This document shows positions 10,352 to 18,511 of a stretch of DNA of 64,000 nt, piece after piece (the stretch's first letter is position 1; each line of letters opens with the position of its first letter). The DNA is from Rhizobium sp. RU36D (lineage in GTDB: Bacteria; Pseudomonadota; Alphaproteobacteria; Rhizobiales; Rhizobiaceae). The stretch spans positions 62,001-126,000 of the forward strand of contig NZ_FWXU01000008.1 of assembly GCF_900176345.1 (NCBI RefSeq). The letters run 5' to 3'. Below the pieces are notes generated by a model. That model had not been told where the DNA came from. It did no database searches and saw nothing but the letters and a program-made list of their open reading frames with translations. The translations under genes and the position numbers were made by a program.

Positions 10352-10378
10352 TGTGCCGCAATGGCACACAATTTTTTT
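10352..10378 (+). terminator. Intrinsic terminator, plus strand (first of two)
   Basis: Stem TGTGCC/GGCACA of six pairs with loop GCAAT, followed after three bases by seven T. It points rightward although no annotated plus-strand gene precedes it. Confidence 0.5.
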
Positions 10379-10401
10379 CGGGGATAAATTAACAAATGAT
10401 G

Positions 10402-10425
10402 AAGGCGGGGCTTGCCCGCCTTTTT
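10402..10425 (+). terminator. Intrinsic terminator, plus strand (second of two)
   Basis: Perfect eight-pair stem AAGGCGGG/CCCGCCTT with loop GCTTG, running directly into a T run. It is a textbook terminator in the plus direction only. It supports the small-RNA candidate. Confidence 0.65.
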
Positions 10426-10490
10426 CATTCCCCGATTTGGTCACAATTGACTGGCGCCGTGGTTTTCAGAATGTCTACAATCTGAGATTG

Positions 10491-11066
10491 CTATTCACCA
10501 CAAAATTGGCGGGCGTTAGCCGTCCAGGCACCGTAGCCTGTCGCCACCAGATTGGCGATCACGCGACATACATATCGCTTCTGGGCCGGGTCGTTGTTGG
10601 GTCCCGCATGATATCGGGCGACCGCCATGGTCCAGGTTTCATGCCGGCTGTGGAGATTCTGGAGAAACTTGGCGGCATATTCCACGTTTCTCCGGGGGTC
10701 GAACATCTCCTCGACGGAGCGGAATTCCCCCCCGTGGAAGTGATGATTGATCTGCATGCAGCCGATATCGATGAGCTTGACGCCCTTGCGGCGGGCGTCG
10801 TTGAACACCTCTATGGCGCTGTCGCGGCTGGAGGCGAAGATCGCCTTGCCCTCGACATTCATGGCGTAGGGCTGAAGCGATCCCTTGCGTCCCGTTTCCG
10901 TCAGGCCGACGGAATACAGAATGCCTTCTGGGATGCCGTAGCGGGCCGCTGCAGCGCGGATCTCGCGCTCACAGGCCCCTGCACTCGCCTGCGCTTCAGA
11001 TATACACGTGGCTAGGACGAACGCCGTCAGCGCTGCCTTGAGTCCTTTGCGTTGCCACCGCTTCAT
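10491..11066 (-). CDS. Periplasmic lytic transglycosylase (SLT type)
   Basis: 191 residues with a Sec signal peptide (MKRWQRKGLKAALTAFVLATC, cut near SEAQA). The SLT core follows: YGIPEGILYSVGLTETG with the likely catalytic Glu in ETG, GCMQINHHFHGG, and AVARYHAGPNND. The enzyme would cleave peptidoglycan in the periplasm to let the rod pass. Its 5' end overlaps the fliK 3' end by 71 bp in another frame. The FlgJ-like protein shows no muramidase domain so far, so this enzyme probably plays the role that SltF plays in Rhodobacter (inference). Confidence 0.85.
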   Translation of the reverse strand: MKRWQRKGLKAALTAFVLATCISEAQASAGACEREIRAAAARYGIPEGILYSVGLTETGRKGSLQPYAMNVEGKAIFASSRDSAIEVFNDARRKGVKLIDIGCMQINHHFHGGEFRSVEEMFDPRRNVEYAAKFLQNLHSRHETWTMAVARYHAGPNNDPAQKRYVCRVIANLVATGYGAWTANARQFCGE

Positions 11067-12486
11067 CTGTCTTCATTCCTGCTGCATTGCTGTTGTTCGC
11101 TGGGGTCGAGCCATTCTGCTGGCGTTGTGCCTGGCCGCCCTGGCCACCGCCAGGGGCGCTCTGCTGGCCTCCAGCGGACTGCTGTTGCGGCGAGCCCGTG
11201 TCGGTATCCGACCTGCTCGACGCGGCGACGCTGATCTGGATCTGATCCACAGCGAAGCCCTGCGCCTTGAGGGCGCTCATGATATCGTTGCTGTCTTCCT
11301 TCAGCTTGTGCATCGCTGCCGGGCTTTCCACGGTCAGCTGGATGCTCAAGGTTTCGCCGGACAGGCGCATGGTGGCCGTGACGAGGCCGAGCTCGATCGG
11401 CGTCATCTGGATCTTCAGCGTGTTGACCACCTTGCCGGCATTGGCCGTCATGGAATCGATGCTATCGATCGAGCCGGCGCGCATGGCTTCCACCCAGGTT
11501 TTATCGCCCAGGAAAGCCCCACTGATATTGGCCGCATTGCTGTCCGACACCGGCGCCAGGAAGCGGCGCGCGTCGAGGATGGTGACTGTCGGGCCGGCAT
11601 CCTTGGCGGCGGCTGCGCCGTCCGCACGCGCCTCGCTGGCCTGCTCGCCACCCTTGATGGCCATGGACGGTCCCTTGCCATCGGCGCGGACCAGCCGGAA
11701 GGCCTGGTCGGCGGCATCGGTCTGTCCTTGCGGCATCTCGGTATCGGCATGTTCGTCGGAGACGGTCTTGAGACCGGCGGCCAAGCCGCCCGCCAGATCC
11801 TTGCGTGCCGCAACGGCATCCGGATCGACGGCGTCATCGGCCACGCCCTTCGTCTTGACCTTCGGATCGCCCTTGTCGGCAGCGCCTTGAACGGGCGCGC
11901 CGGCCAGCAGCGTCAGCATCTCGTCCAACGAGGTCTCGCCGGTTTCGGCGGTGATCGTTTCGTCCTTCGTCTTCGACGCATCGGCCTTGCCCGGCTCGGA
12001 GACCTTAGCCTGGTTGGCGGCAATCTTCCCGCCCGCGGCCAGCAGTGCTGCCTCGTCCGTCAGTTCAGCGGCCTTGTCAGCCTTGTCGGCTTTGCCCGCT
12101 TCGATCTTCAGCCGCGCGCCTTCATCAGCAATCTTGGCAGTCTTGAGCGCTTCCAGAGAGGCCTGCCCTTCGGCCGACGTCTTCGTCAGCGAAATCGGCG
12201 CACGATACCGGATGTCGATCATGGCACGGGGTGAGCGCGGCGCCTTGGTCTCGGCGTCAACGTGCTCCGCCGGCAGTCCCGTCTCGGCAGTCGCCAAAGC
12301 GGCATCGCCCTGATCCGCGGCGGCATCGGGTTGCTGCCCGGAGCCCTGCTTGTGACTGTGCTGCCCGACCGTGTTCAAGGTTTCATAGAAGCCCTTGCCA
12401 TCGCCCTTGGCGGCTGCCTGGGATGGCGGCGCATAGCTCGATGGCTCGGGCGAGGAGACCTTGGCAGGAATGCCGTTGTCGATCAT
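10996..12486 (-). CDS. fliK: Hook-length control protein FliK (rhizobial MotD)
   Basis: 496 residues. A long low-complexity Ala/Lys/Asp-rich N-terminal part is followed by a C-terminal FliK domain (about 355-420: VVNTLKIQMTPIELGLVTATMRLSGETLSIQLTVES), then a Gln/Gly-rich tail. FliK measures hook length and switches FlhB specificity. In S. meliloti this gene was first called motD. It overlaps motC by four bases upstream and the transglycosylase by 71 bp downstream. Confidence 0.92.
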   Translation of the reverse strand: MIDNGIPAKVSSPEPSSYAPPSQAAAKGDGKGFYETLNTVGQHSHKQGSGQQPDAAADQGDAALATAETGLPAEHVDAETKAPRSPRAMIDIRYRAPISLTKTSAEGQASLEALKTAKIADEGARLKIEAGKADKADKAAELTDEAALLAAGGKIAANQAKVSEPGKADASKTKDETITAETGETSLDEMLTLLAGAPVQGAADKGDPKVKTKGVADDAVDPDAVAARKDLAGGLAAGLKTVSDEHADTEMPQGQTDAADQAFRLVRADGKGPSMAIKGGEQASEARADGAAAAKDAGPTVTILDARRFLAPVSDSNAANISGAFLGDKTWVEAMRAGSIDSIDSMTANAGKVVNTLKIQMTPIELGLVTATMRLSGETLSIQLTVESPAAMHKLKEDSNDIMSALKAQGFAVDQIQISVAASSRSDTDTGSPQQQSAGGQQSAPGGGQGGQAQRQQNGSTPANNSNAAGMKTDEAVATQRTQGSADGVRPSHVYI

Positions 12487-13766
12487 CTCGAGGTACTTTC
12501 TTCTTTGAGCAAGTTATCGATCGCGTCCAGTTTCGAACGACCCGTATCGACAAACGAACGGAATGCGGGATCGGACGCGGTATCCGCAGGCGCATCGGCG
12601 CTGGCCGGCTGCGGCTTTGCCTCCACCGGCGCGGGGGCCGGTGCACGCGGATCCTGCGGCAGATCGGGATTGACGGCTGCGTTCTCCACGACAGGCGCTT
12701 CGGACACCGGCAGGCTGTCCGGCATGCGGGTGACCTCTTCGGCCACGGCGCGCGCGGCCTCCCGCAAAGCCCGGTCGGATGCGGTGAGCGCCGTGTCGGG
12801 AATATCCGTCATGGCCTGCAAGGCGTTGCCGACATCGGAGGTCGGGACATTGGCCAGTCCGCCATAGAGATTGGCAAGCGCGCTCATGGCCACGGCATTA
12901 TCCTTGGACAGCTCCAGCGCCCGCTGTGCCGCCAATCGCGCCAGATCCTGCTTGCCGGCAATCGCCGAGGCCCGGGCAATACGAAGATACACTTCGCGCT
13001 GCCGGTCATCATCCATCACGTCAAGCGTCGCCAAGACGTCTTCATGGGGAAGATGTTCGTAGTTTTCCACGACCAGCTTAACGAAAAGATCGGCAAACTG
13101 GCTGGCATAGGGAGAGTGCAGAAAGCGGCGGGCATAGCCATTGGCATAGCGCATGGCCTTGTCGATCTTGGCACTATCCAGCGAGACAGACAGCGAGCGC
13201 CGGAGCGCCGCCTCCTCCACGATGGTGCCGGGGGCCGCAAGCCGCGCCAGATCATAGAATTTCAAGGATTCGTTCGGGTCCTTGGTGACCGCGACATTGG
13301 CTGCCACCAGCGCCAGATAACCGCCGATCTTGGTATCGCGATATTCCGGAACAAGATCTGCCAGGGTCTTGGCCACCAGTGTGCCCTTGCCGTTCAGATA
13401 TTTCCTGAGGGCATCGGTGAGCTTGCTGTCGAAATTGCCGGCGACGTCCCGCGAGACCAGGAATTCCAGGGTATCCGGGTTGCCGCCGCTCATGGCATAG
13501 ACAAGAGCGGCATCGACATTGCGGGTATCCTCGAACACCGCAGCATCGGCCGTGCGCAGGCGCTTGTCGATCGTCTCCAGCATGAAACGCTGCATTTCCG
13601 CGGCGGAGTGGTCACCTTGCACGACGGAATCCTGCACGAACTGCAGCGAACGCAGCATGCGATACGGCTCTGTCGTTTCCGCCGGCTGCTGGGCACGGAC
13701 GGCGAGCGGCAGCGCCGCAGCCAGCGCCGTACACATGAGCAACCGTGAAAACATGGTGCGCATCAT
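12483..13766 (-). CDS. motC: Periplasmic motility protein MotC
   Basis: 427 residues with a Sec signal peptide ([21 protein letters not shown]). The mature part is mainly helical, with a Pro/Ala-rich stretch before the C-terminus. In S. meliloti MotC binds the periplasmic part of MotB and is needed for rotation; MotE (24672-25223) is its chaperone. Two adjacent ATG codons (13766, 13763) are possible starts, and the first overlaps the motB stop. It is a rhizobial marker gene. Confidence 0.93.
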   Translation of the reverse strand: MMRTMFSRLLMCTALAAALPLAVRAQQPAETTEPYRMLRSLQFVQDSVVQGDHSAAEMQRFMLETIDKRLRTADAAVFEDTRNVDAALVYAMSGGNPDTLEFLVSRDVAGNFDSKLTDALRKYLNGKGTLVAKTLADLVPEYRDTKIGGYLALVAANVAVTKDPNESLKFYDLARLAAPGTIVEEAALRRSLSVSLDSAKIDKAMRYANGYARRFLHSPYASQFADLFVKLVVENYEHLPHEDVLATLDVMDDDRQREVYLRIARASAIAGKQDLARLAAQRALELSKDNAVAMSALANLYGGLANVPTSDVGNALQAMTDIPDTALTASDRALREAARAVAEEVTRMPDSLPVSEAPVVENAAVNPDLPQDPRAPAPAPVEAKPQPASADAPADTASDPAFRSFVDTGRSKLDAIDNLLKEESTSR

Positions 13767-15040
13767 CCGCGTTCCTGCTCGCCCTGGATCAGGATTTCGA
13801 TACGGCGGTTGGCATCCGCCAGCGGATCCTCCGGCACGGCCAGACGACGGTCGGCATAGCCAGTGACCTGCTCGACGCGATCCTCGCCGAGGCCGCCACG
13901 CACCAGCATGTAATAAGCGCTGTGGGCGCGCGACATGGACAGGCGCCAGTTGTCGTTCTGCGTGCCCTTGAACTGCCGTCCGTCGGTATGGCCGCGGATG
14001 ACGATCTTGCCGGGACGGAATTCCAGGAGCTTGCCGATCTTTTCCATGGCAATGACCAGTTCCTTCTTCGGAACGGCCGAGCCGACGTCGAACATGGGTG
14101 TCTTGTCCTGGTCGGTGATGGTGATCAGGAGGCCGCCTTCCGTCGACGTGACGATCAAGCCTTCGGACAGCTTGCCGGCGGCACCGCCGATTTCCCGTTC
14201 GATGGCAGCCTTCAGGTCGTCGGCGGCCTGCTGCTGCATGGCCTGCTGTTCGGCATCGGCGCCTTGGGTGGCATCGAGCGCTGCGACGTCCTTATTCTCA
14301 GCCTGGTTGTCCTGCTTCTTGTTCGGGTCCTGCAGTTCCGCCGGCTTGTCGCGGGGTACTGCGATCGCCACATCCTGTCCGGGCACGCCCTCGCCGGTAT
14401 TGACCGGCTGGCCGGCAGCCGGGTTGACGGGGGCTGCGTCCGGATTGCCCGGATCGCCGCGGGTATTCTGCACCTGCTTGGTCCAGAAATCCGGATCGAA
14501 GGGATCGCGATAGGCCTCGCCGCCCTCAGCGCCGGTCGACGGGCCGGAATCCGCCGCACCGCCCTCGCCCTTGGCGCTGACATTGGCCTGCTGGCCGACT
14601 TCCTGGGCGATTTCGGCCAGGACCGAATAGGGATTTTCGAACAGATCGGCTTCCGAATAATTCGCCTGCTCGCCAGAGGCCGCCGTCTGGTCCTCACCGG
14701 TCGCGGCTGATGACCCCTCCGTCGGCATTTCGGATTCGGTGTCGCCCTTTTCGCCCTTCTTTTCGCCGTCAGCCTTGTCGATGGGCTTTTCCAAGCCCTT
14801 CTCCGCCGGCTTTTCGTCCGACAGCTTGATCGGGTTGAAATAGGTCGCGACCGAGGCCTTGGTTTCCTCGTTTGCGGCATTGACCAGCCACATCACAAGG
14901 AAGAAGGCCATCATTGCCGTCATGAAGTCCGCATAGGCGATTTTCCACGCACCGCCGTGGTGGCCATCGTGATCGCCGCCACCATGCCGCTTGATGATGA
15001 GGATTTCATTCTTGCCGTGGTGGTGATTTTCTTCGCTCAT
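13763..15040 (-). CDS. motB: Stator protein MotB
   Basis: 425 residues. One N-terminal membrane helix carries the proton-binding Asp in [20 protein letters not shown] long acidic, Gln/Glu-rich linker (about 75-245) follows, and then an OmpA-like peptidoglycan-binding domain ([24 protein letters not shown]). The linker is longer than in enteric MotB. motB is unlinked from motA, which lies at 32575 on the other strand. It overlaps the FliH-like gene and motC by four bases each. Confidence 0.96.
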   Translation of the reverse strand: MSEENHHHGKNEILIIKRHGGGDHDGHHGGAWKIAYADFMTAMMAFFLVMWLVNAANEETKASVATYFNPIKLSDEKPAEKGLEKPIDKADGEKKGEKGDTESEMPTEGSSAATGEDQTAASGEQANYSEADLFENPYSVLAEIAQEVGQQANVSAKGEGGAADSGPSTGAEGGEAYRDPFDPDFWTKQVQNTRGDPGNPDAAPVNPAAGQPVNTGEGVPGQDVAIAVPRDKPAELQDPNKKQDNQAENKDVAALDATQGADAEQQAMQQQAADDLKAAIEREIGGAAGKLSEGLIVTSTEGGLLITITDQDKTPMFDVGSAVPKKELVIAMEKIGKLLEFRPGKIVIRGHTDGRQFKGTQNDNWRLSMSRAHSAYYMLVRGGLGEDRVEQVTGYADRRLAVPEDPLADANRRIEILIQGEQERG

Positions 15041-15687
15041 CCGAGCACTTTCTTCAAGCTAGCGGTCCAGGCGGAGATGCGCGTGACCAAGAGGGTCTCG
15101 CCAATCTCTGCCGACAGATCCAGGTCGTCCGCCTCGACATGGCGCAGCAACTCCGCGCTCTCGGGCAATTCGTCCCGCAGTTTTTCGAAAAGATTGAGCG
15201 GTCCCCTGACCACGATCGTCCCGGCATCCCCCGACAGGATCGCCATCTCGATCAATTGCGCGAGATCCTTGACCGCCTTGCCGGCGACAAGGTCGGACAA
15301 CAGCGGGGCCAGAGCGACTGCCGCCTGGTCGGCGACGGCGCCTGCCAGTTCCCGCGCCAAATTCTGAATACCGGCAGCGATGGCTTCCGTCGACTGCGCC
15401 TCGAACTGCTCGCGCAATTCGCCCATCTGCTGGGCATGGGCGGCTTCAAGGTCGGCTATCTCGTTCTGATGGCGGGCGCGCGCTTCGCTTTCGGCCGCTT
15501 CATAACCCTCGGCGTAAGACTGGCGCTTTTCGGCTTCGACATCGACCGCGGGCACAGGCTCGGGCTCCGGCATGGCAATGTCGAAAGGATCGTTGTCGAG
15601 GTCGCCGAAATCACTGCTGCCGAAAGAGGGCTGCGCTGCCGAAGGCGAGGAGAAATCCTTGAGGTAATGGGTAAGCGGCAGGCTCAT
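15037..15687 (-). CDS. FliH-like flagellar export regulator (unnamed)
   Basis: 216 residues. The layout resembles FliH/SctL: a Pro/Asp-rich N-terminal tail, a charged coiled coil (about 52-105: [20 protein letters not shown]), and a C-terminal domain that in FliH binds the ATPase FliI ([17 protein letters not shown]). No other fliH is visible in this otherwise nearly complete flagellar region. It heads the motB-motC-fliK operon and overlaps motB by four bases. The FliH role is an inference from layout and context. Confidence 0.65.
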   Translation of the reverse strand: MSLPLTHYLKDFSSPSAAQPSFGSSDFGDLDNDPFDIAMPEPEPVPAVDVEAEKRQSYAEGYEAAESEARARHQNEIADLEAAHAQQMGELREQFEAQSTEAIAAGIQNLARELAGAVADQAAVALAPLLSDLVAGKAVKDLAQLIEMAILSGDAGTIVVRGPLNLFEKLRDELPESAELLRHVEADDLDLSAEIGETLLVTRISAWTASLKKVLG

Positions 15688-15782
15688 TGCGCATCGACTC
15701 CACTGTTCTTCGTCATGAGACGGGCATCCGGGGCGGGAACGAGCAAGCCGAGATCAGAACCTGTATCCAGATATTTCGTCAT
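15684..15782 (-). CDS. Possible 32-residue upstream ORF, coupled to the FliH-like gene
   Basis: ATG at 15782 followed by 31 codons and a TGA that overlaps the ATG of the FliH-like gene (ATGA). It encodes MTKYLDTGSDLGLLVPAP and then a Met-containing tail ending GVDAQ. The ribosome site (AAGTGGG) is only moderate. The four-base overlap is the same arrangement used by the next genes in the operon, which favours translational coupling. It could also be chance. Confidence 0.3.
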   Translation of the reverse strand: MTKYLDTGSDLGLLVPAPDARLMTKNSGVDAQ

Positions 15783-15892
15783 TGGCTTGCGACCCACTTC
15801 ACATCGGAAGCGTCTCAGCTTCCTGCATCAGTCCGATTTCGGGCTATCTGATTGGGAAGGTAGACTTTCAAACTTGTGCGAGGATTAATGTG

Positions 15893-15924
15893 TTGGACCG
15901 CGCCAGGGCAGTTGCGCGGTCCAA
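15893..15924 (-). terminator. Hairpin after the last flagellin
   Basis: Arms TTGGACCGCGC and GCGCGGTCCAA form an 11-pair stem 73 bp after the stop of the 15997 flagellin. Only an A/T-rich, not T-rich, tail follows on the minus strand, so it is a probable but weak terminator. The rest of 15783-15892 shows no gene and should hold the FliH-like/motB operon promoter. Confidence 0.55.
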
Positions 15925-15996
15925 CTATTCCACCTGATGCCGATGACCGGCGGCACGGTAGAAGGGGAAATCAACTCCGGTCCGTTGGCCCTGCCG

Positions 15997-16959
15997 TTAC
16001 TTGAACAGGGTCAGGATGTTTTCGGCGTTGGTGTTGGCGATCGACAGCGCCTGGATGCCGAGCTGCTGCTGCGTCTGCAGGGCTTTCAGCCGGGTCGATT
16101 CCTCGTTCATGTTGGCATCGACGAGACGACCGACACCCTTGTCGATCACGTCCATGAGCGTAGAGACGAACTCATCCTGCATGCGGATACGGCTGGTGAT
16201 GGCGCCGAGCGTGGACGCGGAATTCGTCAGCTGCTGCAGCATCAGGTCGATGGCGCTGATCATGCCATCCAGCGTGTCTTCCGACATGGACGTCGTCAGC
16301 TTGATTTCCGTACCGGTCGCGGCCGTGGTCGAAGACGAGTTGATGAGGAAGTAGCTGGCGGTCGTCGTGGTCGTACCCGAGGGCTGGGTGACCGCATAGC
16401 CCTTGTTGAGGACGGCGTTGTTGGCGTTCTTGGTATCGACCAGGACCGAATCACGTGTGTCGAAGGCGAGCGTCGTGACCGAGACCGAGCCATCGGTCGC
16501 GCGGTTGAACGATGCGACGATTTCCTTGGTCGTCGGCGCTGCCGTTGAGGTGTTGTAGAGCCAGTTTTCACCGGAGAAGGACGCCGATTCGGCGATGGAC
16601 GAGAGCTGGTTCTTCAGCTCCGACAGTTCCTTGTTGATCTTGCTCTTGTCGACGCCCGGTTCGCGCGCTGCAACCAGCTTGGCCTTGATCTCGGTCACGA
16701 CTTCGACGGCGGCTTCAAGACCGGTATAGGCCGTGTCGGTCTTGGCTGCACCGAGGCCGAGGGCGTCCTGAACGGTGGAAAGCGCCGCATTGTCGGAGCG
16801 CATGGTGGTCGCAATTGACCAATAGGCGGCGTTATCCGCGGCAGTATCGACGCGATAGCCCGAAGACACACGCTGCTGGGTTCTTTCCATGCTCGCGTCG
16901 ATCGAGCGAAGTGTCTGCAATGCCGCCATTGCGGCGGTGTTGGTCAAAATACTGGTCAT
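15997..16959 (-). CDS. Flagellin, fifth copy of the array
   Basis: 320 residues from the ATG at 16959 (MTSILTNTAAMAALQTLR); the longer frame to 16992 starts inside the leader. N-terminal D0/D1 helices carry RVSSGYRVDTAADNAAYWSIATTMRSDN; C-terminal helices carry LVDANMNEESTRLKALQTQQQLGIQALS. The central part is short, as in other rhizobial flagellins. It is more divergent than the first three copies. The subunit is exported by the flagellar system and polymerises into the filament. It has its own leader and a downstream hairpin. Confidence 0.95.
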   Translation of the reverse strand: MTSILTNTAAMAALQTLRSIDASMERTQQRVSSGYRVDTAADNAAYWSIATTMRSDNAALSTVQDALGLGAAKTDTAYTGLEAAVEVVTEIKAKLVAAREPGVDKSKINKELSELKNQLSSIAESASFSGENWLYNTSTAAPTTKEIVASFNRATDGSVSVTTLAFDTRDSVLVDTKNANNAVLNKGYAVTQPSGTTTTTASYFLINSSSTTAATGTEIKLTTSMSEDTLDGMISAIDLMLQQLTNSASTLGAITSRIRMQDEFVSTLMDVIDKGVGRLVDANMNEESTRLKALQTQQQLGIQALSIANTNAENILTLFK

Positions 16960-17040
16960 AGGAGAAATGCCCCACTGAGGTCTACGGGACATACCGGAGT
17001 TTATTTTGGGTACCGGCAGCGAGGATATGCATCATGCATG
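16960..17040 (-). promoter_or_regulatory. Flagellin mRNA leader with hairpin and anti-Shine-Dalgarno (copy 5)
   Basis: Read on the minus strand: CATGATG box (17030s), TGCCGG (17018-17013), a 15-base loop, CCGGTA, then UGUCCCG (16991-16985), and UGGGGCA (16974-16968) as the ribosome site. UGUCCCG can pair with UGGGGCA over seven bases using G.U pairs. A TTAAC element lies upstream, but not at the distance kept in the other four leaders. Confidence 0.7.
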
Positions 17041-17180
17041 TTGGCCGACATTTGCCCTGTGACCAACCCATCGCTCTTAATGAAGTGTTAATGTTTATAG
17101 GGGCAAGCCAAGATCAAGGCAATATAGAATTTGTTAACCTTGATGAATAATTCGTTAAAATTTCGGCAAGCGGCGCAAAA

Positions 17181-17216
17181 CGCGAAAACGCCGCATCCGG
17201 AGCCCGGATGCGGCGT
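17181..17216 (-). terminator. Terminator of the fourth flagellin
   Basis: Perfect stem ACGCCGCATCCGG/CCGGATGCGGCGT, followed on the minus strand by TTTTCGCGTTTT. A second small hairpin (GGGCGCC/GGCGCCC, 17239-17254) lies between it and the stop codon at 17266. Confidence 0.85.
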
Positions 17217-17265
17217 CTTGTGGTCTTGATAGGCTTGTGGGCGCCGTGGCGCCCGCTTGATCTTG

Positions 17266-18231
17266 TTACTGCCGGAAGAGCGAGAGGATGTTTTCCGAGC
17301 TGGTGTTGGCGATCGACAGAGCCTGGATGCCGAGCTGCTGCTGCGTCTGCAAGGCCTTCAGCTTGGTGGACTCTTCGTTCATGTCGGCGTCTACGAGGCG
17401 GCCGACGCCCTTGTCGATGGTATCCATGAGATCGTTGATGAATTCCTGCTGCATGTCGATACGGCTCTTCGTTGCACCGAGGTTTGCTGCCGAGTCCGTC
17501 ATATCGGACAACATACGGTCAATGGCACTGATCATGAGTTCGACCTGGAGATCCGTGGTGGTCGAGTACAGCTTCATTTCCGTGCCGGTGGCAGCGGTGG
17601 TCGAGCTGGCATTGAGCAGGAAGTAGGTGCCGGTGGTGGTGGTCGTGCCGGAGGCGACCGAAACGGTGATGCCCTTGGTGAGCAGGCCGCGGGATGCGTT
17701 CGACGTGTCGATCAGCAGCGAGGTGGCTGCATCGAAGTTCAGGGTTTCGACCGAAACGCTGCCGTTGTTGGCACGGACGAAGGAGCCCAGCATTTCCTTG
17801 GTGCCGATGGCGGCGGTCGAGGTGTTGTAGAGCCAGTTTTCACCGGAGAACGAAGCGGACTGCGAAACCGACTGCAGCTGCTGCTTGAGTTCGGTCAGTT
17901 CCTTGTCGATCTTGGTCTTGTCAACGCCTGGTTCGCGGGAAGCAACCAGCTTGGCCTTGATTTCGGTGACGACGTCGATGGCGGATTCCAGAGCCGTATA
18001 GGCGGTGTCGGTCTTCGCGGCGCCCAAGCCGAGCGCATCTTCGACGGCCGACATGGCCTTGTTGTCGGAGCGCATCGTGGTGGCGATGGACCAGTAAGCT
18101 GCGTTGTCCGTTGCAGTACCGACGCGGTAGCCGGAAGATACGCGCTGCTGAGTGTTCTGCAGGCTGATGGAAATACCGCGCAGAGTGTCAAGAGCTGCAA
18201 TTGCGGCAACGTTCGTCATAAGGCTCGTCAT
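17266..18231 (-). CDS. Flagellin, fourth copy of the array
   Basis: 321 residues (MTSLMTNVAAIAALDTLRGI). Flagellin N-terminal (QQRVSSGYRVGTATDNAAYW) and C-terminal (DADMNEESTKLKALQTQQQLGIQALSIANTS) signatures are present. The central part differs from the first three copies, for example FDAATSLLIDTSNASRGLLTKGI. It is separately transcribed, to judge from its leader and strong terminator. It is a filament subunit, probably minor or major depending on promoter strength. Confidence 0.95.
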   Translation of the reverse strand: MTSLMTNVAAIAALDTLRGISISLQNTQQRVSSGYRVGTATDNAAYWSIATTMRSDNKAMSAVEDALGLGAAKTDTAYTALESAIDVVTEIKAKLVASREPGVDKTKIDKELTELKQQLQSVSQSASFSGENWLYNTSTAAIGTKEMLGSFVRANNGSVSVETLNFDAATSLLIDTSNASRGLLTKGITVSVASGTTTTTGTYFLLNASSTTAATGTEMKLYSTTTDLQVELMISAIDRMLSDMTDSAANLGATKSRIDMQQEFINDLMDTIDKGVGRLVDADMNEESTKLKALQTQQQLGIQALSIANTSSENILSLFRQ

Positions 18232-18379
18232 AGTATAGTGCCCCTTAAAGCTTGATATTTGGAAGGGACATGCCGGGTTTGCTTACCGGCGACGGCGGTT
18301 GGCTTTCATGCCACCCTTCTTTTTCTTTGGTTGGAAGGACCCGCCGTTCGATGGTTACAAAAGACACTATTAAGGTTAA
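18232..18379 (-). promoter_or_regulatory. Flagellin leader and promoter region (copy 4)
   Basis: TTAACCTTAA box at 18379-18370, CATGAAAG box 69 bases downstream, hairpin CGCCGG (18291-18286)/CCGGCA (18276-18271) with a 9-base loop, anti-SD UGUCCCUU (18270-18263) and ribosome site AAGGGGCA (18246-18239), which pair over eight bases with one U.G. No -10/-35 pair is obvious by eye. Confidence 0.7.
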
Positions 18380-18415
18380 CAAATACTAAACACGGACGAG
18401 GTCGATTAATTTTCC

Positions 18416-18460
18416 TTAAAAAAAAATGTAACGCCGCGCTTCCTGCGAAGCGCGGCGTTA
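18416..18460 (-). terminator. Terminator of the third flagellin
   Basis: Stem AACGCCGCGCTT/AAGCGCGGCGTT, followed after a few bases by a run of nine T on the minus strand. A further hairpin GGCTGGCC/GGCCAGCC (18481-18500) lies between it and the stop codon. Confidence 0.85.
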
Positions 18461-18511
18461 AATTTCCCAACGATTTCAATGGCTGGCCCGAAGGCCAGCC
18501 ACGTGATCCGA

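Larger units (their letters stand above)
10352..10425 (+). ncRNA. Candidate small RNA upstream of rem, opposite strand
   Basis: Two Rho-independent terminator shapes occur in tandem on the plus strand although no plus-strand gene ends here: TGTGCC-GCAAT-GGCACA with a T7 run (10352-10378) and AAGGCGGG-GCTTG-CCCGCCTT with T5 (10402-10425). Both neighbours (rem and the transglycosylase) are on the minus strand. A short plus-strand RNA of about 75 nt or more, with two hairpins, would explain them. A weak -10-like TAGATA/TATAGT lies at 10338-10347; no convincing -35 is visible. Depending on its start it could be antisense to the rem 5' leader. Confidence 0.35.
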
